Shown piece after piece: positions 17,052 through 25,322 of a stretch of 64,000 nt of DNA (position 1 is its first letter; the number at the start of each line of letters is the position of its first letter). The DNA comes from Lachnospiraceae bacterium (GTDB taxonomy: Bacteria > Bacillota > Clostridia > Lachnospirales > Lachnospiraceae): NCBI GenBank assembly GCA_017556805.1, contig JAFYMC010000036.1, positions 62,001 to 126,000 of the forward strand, written 5' to 3'. The translations under genes were made by a program, and so were the position numbers. Under the pieces are notes generated by a model, which did no database searches, was not told the origin of the DNA, and was given only the letters and a program-made list of their open reading frames with translations.

Positions 17052-17960
17052 ATGAGTTATGATGTGTACATGCATGGACAGGTATTGGGAACCCACTCCT
17101 TTTTGTTAAAGGGAGATTTTTTGAAGCCGGATGAGTATTCGGAGCTTCGGGCGAAGTACTTTCTTCCGGGGGGAGAGACCGGAACGGCGGCTACGGTATT
17201 GGCATCCCTTGGGGTAAGCGTAAAGCTTGACGGTACCCACATCGGAACCGAGGTGGCACCCCTTCTTAAGGAATTTTACAAGGACAAGCCGGTGGATTTA
17301 TCTTCTCTTTACTTTGACCCGGATTATGAGGGACTGATGGACTATGTGGTAATTGCGGGCTTGGTGCGTTCGCCGATGGGGGTGTTCCAGTCTTTGTATG
17401 AGCCGGGGGCTAAGAGGCGTTGGAGTATGCCGAAGGAAGCGGATGTCATAGGCTGTAAGGTGGCGGCAATCGACCCGTTCTTTATCGAGGCAACCCAGGC
17501 TGTAGCAGAGCTTTGCGTGAAGCATCAGAAGCCGTATGTGACCATTGATTGCAGACACGACAGTTATTTACATCAGCATTGTGCCATCAACGTGGTGTCA
17601 AAGGAATGCACCTCTTCCGAAGTTTATAAGGGAAAAAGTTTGGAAGAGATTTATAAGATGCTTGTGGAAACTACCGACGGTCTTGTGATTATTACTTCCG
17701 GTGAGAATGACATGTTGTACGGAAGAAAGGGCGAGCCGATGAAACGTATGAAACCGTTTTCCGTGGAGGTAAAGAGTACCCTCGGTGCCGGGGATACCTT
17801 TAAGGCCGGTTGCGTTTACGGCTTGCTCCACGGTATGAAGGATGATGAGTTGGTACGCTTTGCAAGTGCTTGCTCCGCCATTGCGATTTCAAGATTTCCG
17901 TTACCTCTTAATCCGCCGACCATGGAGGAAGTGAAGACACTCATAGAGAAAGGAATGTAA
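17052..17960 (+). CDS. PfkB-family carbohydrate kinase
   Basis: The protein has 302 aa with ATG 17052 after AGGAGGGACTTTT. The ribokinase-type fold is indicated by the N-terminal GGETGTAATVLASLG substrate region and the C-terminal PfkB signature STLGAGDTFKAGCVYGLL, with the catalytic Asp in GAGD. It phosphorylates a sugar or nucleoside using ATP; the substrate cannot be told from sequence. It is co-transcribed with the upstream TetR regulator, which may sense the substrate or product. The nucleotidyltransferase gene follows by 1 bp. Confidence 0.85.
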   Translation: MSYDVYMHGQVLGTHSFLLKGDFLKPDEYSELRAKYFLPGGETGTAATVLASLGVSVKLDGTHIGTEVAPLLKEFYKDKPVDLSSLYFDPDYEGLMDYVVIAGLVRSPMGVFQSLYEPGAKRRWSMPKEADVIGCKVAAIDPFFIEATQAVAELCVKHQKPYVTIDCRHDSYLHQHCAINVVSKECTSSEVYKGKSLEEIYKMLVETTDGLVIITSGENDMLYGRKGEPMKRMKPFSVEVKSTLGAGDTFKAGCVYGLLHGMKDDELVRFASACSAIAISRFPLPLNPPTMEEVKTLIEKGM

Positions 17961-17961
17961 C

Positions 17962-18627
17962 ATGGTTGATACTGAGAGTTATATTGGGCGTTTGATTGCA
18001 TTATTGAGGGACTGCTTTGGGGAGCGATTGGTATACGTTGGCTTACAGGGCAGTTATCTTCGCGGTGAGGCAACGGACAACAGCGATATTGATATTATGG
18101 TAGTGATTGATGACCTCAGCGTGTCCGATTTGGATAAGTACCGTGCTACGATTCAGTCTTTGGAGCATTTTGATAAATCTTGCGGTTTTATTTGCAGTAA
18201 AGAAGACATTGCGAATTGGAATCCTTTGGAAATCTGTCATTTGCTGAACTGTACCAAGGATTATTTCGGTATACTGAGTGAACTGGTTCCTGTCTATACG
18301 AAGGATGATATACGGAATTTTGTGAAAATGAGCGTGAATAATATGTACCATGAGATTTGCCACAGATACATTCATGCAGACCGGGAAAAGAGTGTAGCGA
18401 AGCTACCGGGAACCTATAAGGGCGTGTTTTTCATTCTTCAGAATATGTATTATCTGACAAACGGAAAATTTATTGCCACAAAAGCAGAACTGCGTCAGGC
18501 TTTGGCGGGCAAGAACCGGGCGGTATTGGAACGTTCCGTAAGTCTTAATAAGGGTGGAGCGTATGATTTTGCGGAAAGCTTTGCGCTTTTATTTTCCTGG
18601 TGTCAGGAAACGTTGAAGTCGCTGTAA
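17962..18627 (+). CDS. Nucleotidyltransferase-domain protein (MNT/KNTase type)
   Basis: The protein has 221 aa and ATG is 1 bp after the PfkB stop. The N-terminal Pol-beta-type nucleotidyltransferase motif is intact (GLQGSYLRGEATDNSDIDIM, GS...RG...SDID), with a third acidic strand possible near residue 75. The C-terminal 130 aa are helical with CHRYIH and FILQNMYYLTNG, resembling HEPN-like or substrate-binding helices of aminoglycoside nucleotidyltransferases. It may transfer AMP to a protein, RNA or small molecule. No antitoxin or toxin partner was recognised beside it except the Fic gene downstream, which has its own promoter. Confidence 0.75.
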   Translation: MVDTESYIGRLIALLRDCFGERLVYVGLQGSYLRGEATDNSDIDIMVVIDDLSVSDLDKYRATIQSLEHFDKSCGFICSKEDIANWNPLEICHLLNCTKDYFGILSELVPVYTKDDIRNFVKMSVNNMYHEICHRYIHADREKSVAKLPGTYKGVFFILQNMYYLTNGKFIATKAELRQALAGKNRAVLERSVSLNKGGAYDFAESFALLFSWCQETLKSL

Positions 18628-18636
18628 TATAATTCC

Positions 18637-18665
18637 TTGCGCTGATATCGCGACCGTGGTATAAT
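18637..18665 (+). promoter_or_regulatory. Promoter of the Fic gene
   Basis: TTGCGC (18637-18642) and perfect TATAAT (18660-18665) have a 17-bp spacer. The leader is about 60 bp before the Fic ATG. Confidence 0.65.
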
Positions 18666-18730
18666 ATTTGCGAAGGCATTGCCGAGCAAAAAAGGGTGGT
18701 ATGCCTAAGGAAGTTCGAAGGAGGTGTACC

Positions 18731-19336
18731 ATGGCTCTTACAAATAAGTTAGGAATTACAAGTGCTGCCGACCTTGCCAGAGAGGAAGAAAGTATCAGTA
18801 AGAAAAAAGCTCTTGAACTGTTTGAAACGGGGATTCTCGGCAAACTGGATGCAGGTAAATTTTCGGCACTGCAAGCAATTCACAGATTTCTATTTGAAGA
18901 CATTTACGATTTTGCAGGAGAACTCAGAACGGTAAATATTTCAAAGGGCAACTTCCGTTTTGCACCTTTGATGTATCTTGAAGTATCTTTGCAAAATATT
19001 GATAAAATGCCACAAAGTACCTTCGATGAGATTATTGAGAAATACGTGGAAATGAACATTGCTCATCCTTTTCGGGAAGGAAACGGGCGTAGTACTCGTA
19101 TTTGGCTGGATTTGATATTTAAGGTAGAGCTTGGAAAAGTAGTTGACTGGAGCAAAGTGGATAAGGATGATTATCTTCTGGCGATGGAACGTAGTCCGAT
19201 TCGGGATATTGAGATTAAGCATGTTTTAAGAGAAGCCCTTACGGATGAGGTTGATAGCCGAGAAGTGTATATGAAGGGAATTGACCACAGTTACTATTAC
19301 GAAGGTTATACCATGTTTAAGACAGAGGAACTGTAA
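18731..19336 (+). CDS. Fic-domain AMPylase, class III self-inhibited type
   Basis: The protein has 201 aa with RBS GAAGGAGGTGTACC; an upstream in-frame ATG at 18668 has no RBS. The Fic active-site loop is canonical (HPFREGNGR, residues 112-120). The catalytic His and Arg are present, so the enzyme should transfer AMP from ATP to protein hydroxyls. At the C-terminus SYYYEG (residues 187-192) fits the (S/T)xxxE(G/N) inhibitory helix of class III Fic proteins, in which the Glu blocks ATP orientation. This explains the absence of a separate antitoxin. It ends with a rho-independent terminator. Confidence 0.9.
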   Translation: MALTNKLGITSAADLAREEESISKKKALELFETGILGKLDAGKFSALQAIHRFLFEDIYDFAGELRTVNISKGNFRFAPLMYLEVSLQNIDKMPQSTFDEIIEKYVEMNIAHPFREGNGRSTRIWLDLIFKVELGKVVDWSKVDKDDYLLAMERSPIRDIEIKHVLREALTDEVDSREVYMKGIDHSYYYEGYTMFKTEEL

Positions 19337-19349
19337 TTAATTAAGCTGA

Positions 19350-19387
19350 CACACTGTACTTCGAATCAGAGGTGCAGTGTGTTTTTT
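19350..19387 (+). terminator. Terminator of the Fic gene
   Basis: The stem CACACTGTAC (19350-19359) pairs with GTGCAGTGTG (19372-19381) with one G-T pair, followed by TTTTTT. Confidence 0.8.
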
Positions 19388-19489
19388 GCGAGGAAAAGTT
19401 TTATAAAATTTTTCCTAACCTTTCCCCATCTCCTGTCACTTATTAAGTGAACAGCTGTGAAAAAGGAATTACGGAGGCAGGACTTGCAA

Positions 19490-21130
19490 GTGAAAAATCA
19501 ATTGTTTGAAGAAATTACAAAAGAGTACTCGTTGCAGATTTTAAAGTGGGCGTACAAAAAGTGCGGAGACAGCGACCGGGCGGAGGAACTTACCCAGGAG
19601 GTAATGGTGCAGATTTTTTCTGCCGTACAAAAGAGTGTCGCAGAAGGGAAACGAATCGAACAGGTGGAGCATTTTGTCTGGAAGATTGCCCGGTATGTCT
19701 GGTGCCACAGCCTGCGGAAGAATACCCGCTATGTCATGTGCCCGTTCCCGGAGGATTTGCGTGATGAATCCGACTTCGCGGGAGAACTGGCGGAGCGGGA
19801 AGAACGGGAGCAAATGATCGTACAGCTTCGCAAACAGGTCAGCAGATTAAATTATTTGCAACGGGAGATTTTGATTTCTTTTTACATTGACGGACTGCCT
19901 CAGAAGACAATCGCAGAAAAGCTCGGTATCAGCGAAAGTGCCGTGAAGTGGCATTTGCATGATACGAGACAGAAGTTAAAAAAGGAGATGGCAGAGGATA
20001 TGAAACAGCAGAAGGAAATGAATTATGTATACAGACCGAGAACACTTTTCATGGCAATTAACGGAATGATGCCGCCGAAGGCGGACATAAGGCCGTTGGA
20101 AGACAGTAAGGTACGGCAGAATCTTTGTATTGCATGCTATGAGGAGCCGAAGTCCCTGGATGAACTTACGGAGCTTTTGGGTATTCCGAAGGCGTATTTG
20201 GAATTTGACTTAGAATGGCTGGTGGACCGAGAGTTTATGACCTGTGAAAATGGGAAATATGCAACCACCTTTTACATTCGCAGTGAGACCGTAAATCAGG
20301 AGTGTTATAGGCTGTACGGCAGACTCAGAGAGCAGGTGTCGGATGTGATTATAAAGGGGCTTTTAGCGGCAGAGGATAAGATTCGTGCCGTGGGATTTCA
20401 CGGTAGTGAGTTTCCGATGGAGAAGCTTCTGTGGGTACTGATTTATAACTTTTGTGGTTATTATCAGTATGAAGATGAAGACAGGAAGCTGGAATTTCCG
20501 ATTCGTCCGGACGGTGGAAGGTATTTTCCGTTAGGCTATCTGGATGACAGTGACCTGATTACCGAGTGGGAAGTGGACAACCGTGGCTTTGCTTATAACG
20601 GGCCGTTAAGGGATGAAGGGTTTTCCTGGTTCGGACTTTATAATTTCGAATACTCCGATATTATAGACATGATAGACCGGTTTACACCGGAGAATGAGCG
20701 GTTGAACCGGCTTCTTGTGGAGCTTGTAAGCAAGGACTTCGACATTTCTTATCTCACAGAAGACCGTAAACATGACCTGGCAAAGCTGGTAGAGCGGGGC
20801 TATGTAAAGTTGCAGGAAAACAAGGCACTTCCGCAGTTTGTAGTGATGACCGGTACGCAGCTGAAGCAATTGTACACAGAGGTGTTTGCACCGATTGCGG
20901 AGAACTTGCAGCCGGGCTATGCACAGCTTAAGGAAGAGCTTAAGAAGCTGTATAGTGAGAAAATGCCGAAGCACTTAAAGGATATCAGCAGATTACCGTT
21001 TGTGCAGTCCTTATACACGATGGAATATGTGACTTCCCTGCTTGCTTTTAGGGATAATCTGCTTTATGTCCCGAAGGACAGTGAAGAAGGACAATTTTTG
21101 ACCTTGATGTATGTGGATTGGGAGAAATAA
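19490..21130 (+). CDS. Sigma-70-like factor fused to a long C-terminal domain
   Basis: The protein has 546 aa from GTG 19490, which follows GGAGG by 12 nt; a GTG at 19457 is in frame without an RBS. Residues about 10-80 form sigma region 2 (DRAEELTQEVMVQIF). Residues about 115-165 form region 4 (LNYLQREILISFYIDGLPQ, then IAEKLGISESAVKWHLHD). After this ECF-like part come about 370 residues, including a winged-helix-like segment (DELTELLGIPKAYLEFDLEW, about 220-265) and a long helical end. Typical ECF factors have under 200 aa. The extension may sense a signal or act as a built-in anti-sigma. No anti-sigma gene is adjacent. Confidence 0.8.
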   Translation: MKNQLFEEITKEYSLQILKWAYKKCGDSDRAEELTQEVMVQIFSAVQKSVAEGKRIEQVEHFVWKIARYVWCHSLRKNTRYVMCPFPEDLRDESDFAGELAEREEREQMIVQLRKQVSRLNYLQREILISFYIDGLPQKTIAEKLGISESAVKWHLHDTRQKLKKEMAEDMKQQKEMNYVYRPRTLFMAINGMMPPKADIRPLEDSKVRQNLCIACYEEPKSLDELTELLGIPKAYLEFDLEWLVDREFMTCENGKYATTFYIRSETVNQECYRLYGRLREQVSDVIIKGLLAAEDKIRAVGFHGSEFPMEKLLWVLIYNFCGYYQYEDEDRKLEFPIRPDGGRYFPLGYLDDSDLITEWEVDNRGFAYNGPLRDEGFSWFGLYNFEYSDIIDMIDRFTPENERLNRLLVELVSKDFDISYLTEDRKHDLAKLVERGYVKLQENKALPQFVVMTGTQLKQLYTEVFAPIAENLQPGYAQLKEELKKLYSEKMPKHLKDISRLPFVQSLYTMEYVTSLLAFRDNLLYVPKDSEEGQFLTLMYVDWEK

Positions 21131-21143
21131 GGCTCCGACCTTA

Positions 21144-21740
21144 TCACTGCGTATGTGCTTTCTTCCGCTTGTTATGTAAGAAAAGTACTACAACAATACC
21201 AATAAACACCGGTATCAAATATTGCTTATACCGGTCATAATACCCGGATACAGCGCCCCAGTTCTCTTGTAAGAAGTAGCCGAGAGATAACAGGGCGCTG
21301 TTCCATATGGTAATACCAAGGAGGGAGTAGGGAAAGTAGACAGAAGGAGATTGCCCCACAGCTCCCGCCACAAAGGCGATATAGGTGCGACAAATCGGAA
21401 TCACTCTCCCGATACAGACGGCTCCGGCACCGTATTTTGTAAATTTTGCGCGGGAAGCGGTAATAGCCTTCTCAGTTTTAGGAAACCGTGTTACAAGCTT
21501 TGTAAGAACCGCATCTCCGCCGATACGTCCTGCCAAGTAGCAAAGACCGGTGCCAAAAAGTCCTGCCAGAACCGACAGCGGAAGAAGCAGGAAGAAGGAT
21601 ACATCTTCCGCCCGGGCCACCGCACCGGAAAAAGGGAGTATCAGCTCGCTGGATATGGGGAAGCAGGCATATTCCAAAAAGATAATGAGAATCATGGCAA
21701 AAATGCCGTAACGGTCAAACAAAGACAAAATAGTTTCCAT
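21144..21740 (-). CDS. DedA-family membrane protein
   Basis: The protein has 198 aa. It shows the DedA/VTT pattern: N-terminal helix FAMILIIFLEYACFPISSELILPFSG, central GLCYLAGRIGG, the conserved arginine motif IGRVIPICRTYIAFVAG, and C-terminal helices. Members of this family take part in lipid (polyprenyl phosphate) flipping or membrane homeostasis. RBS GAAAGGAACCCT precedes the ATG on the minus strand. It follows two hypothetical genes on the same strand and converges with the sigma factor gene, 13 bp away. Confidence 0.88.
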   Translation of the reverse strand: METILSLFDRYGIFAMILIIFLEYACFPISSELILPFSGAVARAEDVSFFLLLPLSVLAGLFGTGLCYLAGRIGGDAVLTKLVTRFPKTEKAITASRAKFTKYGAGAVCIGRVIPICRTYIAFVAGAVGQSPSVYFPYSLLGITIWNSALLSLGYFLQENWGAVSGYYDRYKQYLIPVFIGIVVVLFLHNKRKKAHTQ

Positions 21741-21758
21741 AGGGTTCCTTTCGGGACG

Positions 21759-22028
21759 TTACTTTTTCATAAATTTCTTTAAGATCTCAAATTTCGCCTT
21801 TTCGGCAGGCGATAAATTCGACATTAGTGTAGTCATTAAAAAAGTGCTTTCCTCTGTAGTGAATTGAATGTTTTGTGTTTTCATCCGGGATTGAGCCTTT
21901 AAAAGAATCGGTAACATAGCGTCTCCGGAAGCAGTTTCCGCATCCTTTACGATTTCACAGATCAGAGCCTGCTTTGCGGGCGAAAGTTTTTGATATTCAG
22001 GTAATGTTTTTAAGGTTTCCGGACTCAT
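21759..22028 (-). CDS. Hypothetical small helical protein
   Basis: The protein has 89 aa and AAAGGAGTTTCT precedes the start. It is predicted to be all-helical and soluble. The last 16 residues (LSPAEKAKFEILKKFM) resemble the end of the upstream protein (LTPEQQKIYEQLM), and an earlier LSPAKQALICEI has the same pattern. No known domain was recognised. The short spacing to DedA (18 bp) and to the upstream gene (49 bp) suggests one operon. Confidence 0.65.
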   Translation of the reverse strand: MSPETLKTLPEYQKLSPAKQALICEIVKDAETASGDAMLPILLKAQSRMKTQNIQFTTEESTFLMTTLMSNLSPAEKAKFEILKKFMKK

Positions 22029-22077
22029 AGAAACTCCTTTATTTCGTTTTGGTTTGATTACAACTTATGTGACAAGG

Positions 22078-22788
22078 CTAATCCGTATGCATCAGCTGTT
22101 CGTAAATCTTTTGTTGTTCCGGTGTCAAAAAGGAGTATAGGGTATTGTACATGGTGTCATCCGTTGCAGTGGTTGAGGTTTGTTCGGTTTGTTCGGAAGG
22201 TTCCGCAGAATTTTCTGTGTCGTTATTTTCGGAGGAAGAAGCAGCAGTATCTTTTTCGGTGGAGGAGGCGGTTGAGAATCCGGAAAATAAAGAGGATAGT
22301 AAATCCGGAGAAAGTCCCCCAAGCATAGAGAATAAATCCGGGGACGGATTGCCCTGCCCGGTCGTTCCCCCTAAACCGCCGAGGCCCGAAAACAGGCCTG
22401 CCATACGTTCGAAAGCGGCCGGATCTTGAGCTGCACCTCCTATACCGGAGAATATTCCCGGAAGAATATCCTTATAAGTGCGGTAAAATTGCATGCCCTG
22501 AAGTAAGGTGGCAATGGCGGATAACAGCGGCATGCGGAACATTCTTCCGTAAAAAGAGAGAGAACGAAGCATAATGTCCTTGTCCGTGATAAATGTATCA
22601 ATGCCGGATATGCCGGAGAGCGGAGGCATTGCGGGGATATTTTTTAACCTTGTCAGTTCTGTCATATGATAGGCGAAGGCGGCAAAAGGACGGTAAGTTT
22701 CCTGCAGACAGGGAAGAACCGCAAACAAAAGTGCGCCAAGTTCCGTGGAAGGAGGCAGCATCGGTGGGAAAGAAGAATCCTGATTCAT
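22078..22788 (-). CDS. Hypothetical protein with Gly/Ser/Thr-rich middle
   Basis: The protein has 236 aa from ATG 22788, after AAGGGAGACGTT; an in-frame ATG at 22824 lacks an RBS. Residues 1-110 are helical, with hydrophobic patches that are too short for membrane spans. Residues about 110-170 are Gly/Phe/Leu-rich (GLFSGLGGLGG), then a Ser/Thr/Glu-rich acidic linker (about 172-212). The C-terminus ends in a short motif shared with the next gene (LTPEQQKIYEQLM). Function is unknown. The pattern suggests a scaffold-like protein. Confidence 0.6.
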   Translation of the reverse strand: MNQDSSFPPMLPPSTELGALLFAVLPCLQETYRPFAAFAYHMTELTRLKNIPAMPPLSGISGIDTFITDKDIMLRSLSFYGRMFRMPLLSAIATLLQGMQFYRTYKDILPGIFSGIGGAAQDPAAFERMAGLFSGLGGLGGTTGQGNPSPDLFSMLGGLSPDLLSSLFSGFSTASSTEKDTAASSSENNDTENSAEPSEQTEQTSTTATDDTMYNTLYSFLTPEQQKIYEQLMHTD

Positions 22789-22945
22789 AACGTCTCCCTT
22801 CAAAACGGCACGGTTTCCGAACATAACAGAAACACATTTGCAACAGTATATGCGGGAAAAGGGAAAAGGAGAATGAAATAAACGAGAAAAGGTTCGTTTT
22901 TTTATATAGAAAAATACTTTTTATGTAGATATTTTTTTGAGAATA

Positions 22946-22954
22946 TGTTATAAT
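22946..22954 (+). promoter_or_regulatory. Extended -10 promoter of the xylanase gene
   Basis: TGTTATAAT gives an extended -10 (TG at 22946, TATAAT at 22949-22954). No good -35 is seen in the AT-rich stretch before it. The leader is about 120 nt. Confidence 0.55.
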
Positions 22955-23004
22955 TTTTGCTAAGGCAAGGCGATGTTTTTAGAGAACAGCCTTGGGGGAC
23001 GGAA

Positions 23005-23032
23005 TTGTTTCAGAATTTTGTCGCTGAAACAA
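23005..23032 (+). promoter_or_regulatory. Hairpin in the xylanase leader
   Basis: A perfect 9-bp stem (TTGTTTCAG, 23005-23013, and CTGAAACAA, 23024-23032) lies in the 5' UTR, 48 bp before the ATG. No T run follows. It may be a stability or regulatory element. Confidence 0.5.
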
Positions 23033-23079
23033 GAAACAGTACTACTTAGTTTTTTTGAAAGAGAAGGAGGATAAATGGT

Positions 23080-24129
23080 ATGAGTTTAAAGAAAGCATTT
23101 GAGCAGTATTTTAGAATCGGAACTTCAGTATCCCGGTTTGATCTGGCTTCCGATAAAGCAAAGGAGGAGCTCAAGAAGCATTACAGCAGTATGACGGCTG
23201 AGAATGATATGAAGCCGATGTTTTTTGTGGATAAGGATGCTACCCTTGCAGATCCGGAGAAGTATAACTTACAGCCGGTTATGACCTATGATACGGCAAG
23301 ACCGTATTTGGAGTTTGCGAAGGCAAACGGTATTGCGCTCCGCGGACACACCCTTGCTTGGCATAATCAGACTCCGATTTGGTTCTTTAAGGAGAACTTC
23401 CAGGATGATTTCGAGGCACCGTGGGCATCCAAGGAGACCATGATTGCCCGTTTGGAATGGTATATTAAGAATGTATTGAACTTTGTACAGACTGAGTATC
23501 CGGGTGTGATTTATGCATGGGATGTGGTAAACGAGGCAGTTGAGGAGCAGGATGAACTTGGATGGAGACAGCGTTCTCCGTGGTATAAGACCGTAGGTCC
23601 GGAGTTTGTGATGTATGCGTTCCGTTTTGCCAGAAAGTATGCGGCACCGGGGGTAAAGCTGTTTTATAATGATTACAACACCTTCAATCCGTTTAAGAGA
23701 GACTTTATTTTAGAGAATATTGTAAAGCCGTTAATGGAAGAGAAGTTAATCGACGGTATCGGTATGCAGACCCACTTGGTAATGCAGTATTTTGATCATG
23801 ATTTGGAGCAGTATGCAACGGCATTAGAAATGTACGGTGCAACCGGACTTGAAATTCATTCCACGGAGCTTGACCTCCACTGTGCAGATCCGTCCGAGGA
23901 GGGCATGCAGAAGCTTGCGGATGCTTACAAGCGTTTGTTTGAGGTTTATGTAAATGCAAAGAAGGCGGGCAAGGCGAATATTACCTGTGTTACCTTCTGG
24001 GGCATGAAGGACGACGTGAGCTGGCTTACCGGTTTCCGTAAGGAGAGAAGTTATCCGCTTTTATTCGGCGACAATTGGGAAGAGAAGGAAGCGTATCGCG
24101 CAGTGGTAAAGGTTGCGGAGGAAGCGTAA
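23080..24129 (+). CDS. Endo-1,4-beta-xylanase, GH10, no signal peptide
   Basis: The enzyme has 349 aa. GH10 motifs are complete: LRGHTLAWHNQTPIWFF, the acid/base Glu in WDVVNEAVE (about residue 151) and the nucleophile Glu in IHSTELDLHC. A C-terminal TFWGMKDDVSWL closes the barrel. There is no signal peptide, no CBM and no linker, so it probably acts in the cytoplasm on short xylo-oligosaccharides. RBS AAGGAGG precedes ATG 23080. An overlapping ATG at 23075 reads two codons to a stop. The gene is flanked by its own promoter and terminator. Confidence 0.95.
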   Translation: MSLKKAFEQYFRIGTSVSRFDLASDKAKEELKKHYSSMTAENDMKPMFFVDKDATLADPEKYNLQPVMTYDTARPYLEFAKANGIALRGHTLAWHNQTPIWFFKENFQDDFEAPWASKETMIARLEWYIKNVLNFVQTEYPGVIYAWDVVNEAVEEQDELGWRQRSPWYKTVGPEFVMYAFRFARKYAAPGVKLFYNDYNTFNPFKRDFILENIVKPLMEEKLIDGIGMQTHLVMQYFDHDLEQYATALEMYGATGLEIHSTELDLHCADPSEEGMQKLADAYKRLFEVYVNAKKAGKANITCVTFWGMKDDVSWLTGFRKERSYPLLFGDNWEEKEAYRAVVKVAEEA

Positions 24130-24137
24130 GTAAATAG

Positions 24138-24177
24138 AAAAGCTCCACAGATGCGTTTGCGGATGTGGAGCTTTTAT
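24138..24177 (+). terminator. Terminator of the xylanase gene
   Basis: The stem AAAGCTCCACA (24138-24148) pairs with TGTGGAGCTTT (24164-24174), with T-rich sequence after it. Confidence 0.85.
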
Positions 24178-24188
24178 ATTAAATTCCC

Positions 24189-24218
24189 TTGACAAATCCC
24201 GCTTCCTCTGCATATAAT
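24189..24218 (+). promoter_or_regulatory. Promoter of the cysE-cysS operon leader
   Basis: TTGACA (24189-24194) and TATAAT (24213-24218) are both perfect, with an 18-bp spacer. Transcription starts about 24225, at the beginning of the T-box leader. Confidence 0.85.
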
Positions 24219-24224
24219 GAGGAG

Positions 24225-24482
24225 TAGAGAAACGCAGAGAAGAAAAGAGTAACCGAGAGGGAGCGCAACAGAGAGGAACTGTCACCGGCTGAAAGCAGTT
24301 CCGGCAGGAGGTCTTGGCGAAGTGCATTTCGGAGCGGACGGGTGAGCACGTCAGTGGGTAGCCTTGTACGGTGGCAGTCGTTATCATGCAGAAAGAACAG
24401 GAGACGCGTGTGCGACTCTTGTAAAAGTTGAGTGGAACCGTGTATATCGCACCTCATCCTTGGATGAGGTGCGTTTTGTTTT
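24225..24482 (+). promoter_or_regulatory. Cys T-box leader with antiterminator and terminator
   Basis: The leader has the AGTA loop-E element (about 24249-24252), a long stem I, a likely specifier codon TGC followed by A (24323-24325), and the conserved T-box sequence (GTGGAACC, 24432-24439). A 12-bp terminator stem (CGCACCTCATCC, 24448-24459, with 24462-24473) and TTTTG end it. Uncharged tRNA-Cys would pair at both sites and allow read-through. The specifier agrees with the genes it controls, cysE and cysS. Confidence 0.92.
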
Positions 24483-24496
24483 GTTAGGAGGTCTCT

Positions 24497-25153
24497 ATGG
24501 GCTTTATTCAATATGTCAAGGAAGAAATGCAAGTGATAAAGGAACGGGATGCCGCGATTAAATCCTCCTGGGAGGTGTTTTTATATCCCAGCTTCCGGGC
24601 GATTTTAAGGCATCGTCTAGCGCATAAATTATATCAAAAGAAGCACTATTTCTTAGCTCGTTGGTATTCCCAGCGGACTGCGCGGAAAACCGGTATCGAG
24701 ATTCATCCGGGTGCAACCATCGGCAAAGGATTGTTTATCGACCACGGTCACGGAGTGGTTATCGGTGAGACGGCCATTATCGGCGATAACGTGACGCTGT
24801 ATCAGGGAGTGACGTTGGGTGGTACCGGTAAGGAACAGGGAAAGCGTCATCCTACCATCGGCGACAATGTCATGATCAGTGCGGGAGCAAAGGTGCTAGG
24901 TTCCTTTACTGTAGGTGAGAATTCCAAAATCGGTGCGGGCTCCGTGGTGCTAAAGGAAGTGCCGCCGAATTCCACGGTAGTGGGTGTTCCGGGCATTGTG
25001 GTAAAGAGAGACAATGTGCGTGTACCTCGCGAGGATTTGGATCAGGTACATTTGCCGAACCCGGTCATGATGGAAATCGACAGACTACAGCAAGAGAATA
25101 TCAAGCTCAAAGAGCGCATAGATGCCTTGTTTGCTACGGTTGAGAAGAAATAA
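24497..25153 (+). CDS. cysE: Serine O-acetyltransferase
   Basis: The protein has 218 aa and ATG follows TAGGAGGTCTCT. It forms O-acetylserine from serine and acetyl-CoA, the entry step of cysteine synthesis. The left-handed beta-helix hexapeptide repeats are clear ([35 protein letters not shown]). The catalytic His is in DHGHGVV. The N-terminal helical domain is short, as in Gram-positive enzymes. It is the first gene after the Cys T-box, upstream of cysS. Confidence 0.97.
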   Translation: MGFIQYVKEEMQVIKERDAAIKSSWEVFLYPSFRAILRHRLAHKLYQKKHYFLARWYSQRTARKTGIEIHPGATIGKGLFIDHGHGVVIGETAIIGDNVTLYQGVTLGGTGKEQGKRHPTIGDNVMISAGAKVLGSFTVGENSKIGAGSVVLKEVPPNSTVVGVPGIVVKRDNVRVPREDLDQVHLPNPVMMEIDRLQQENIKLKERIDALFATVEKK

Positions 25154-25322
25154 TACCTGTTGTAAAAGTCTGAAAAACGAGAAAAGTTAACAGTGAGTAG
25201 AATGTAAAACTTTCCAAAAGTAATACAGAAAATGACAAATAGAAACAAATGTCAACAGAACAACAATCAATAAAACAAAGGTTAATGAATGCAAAATTTA
25301 ACAGCAAGAAAAGGAGTCAGTT
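25154..25322 (+). other. A-rich intergenic leader between cysE and cysS
   Basis: These 169 bp are strongly A-rich on the sense strand (repeated ACAAAT, AACAGA, CAATAAAACAAA) with no hairpin, terminator or clear promoter. The lack of a terminator suggests cysE and cysS are co-transcribed under the T-box. The unstructured stretch may be an enhancer of translation initiation. Confidence 0.5.
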
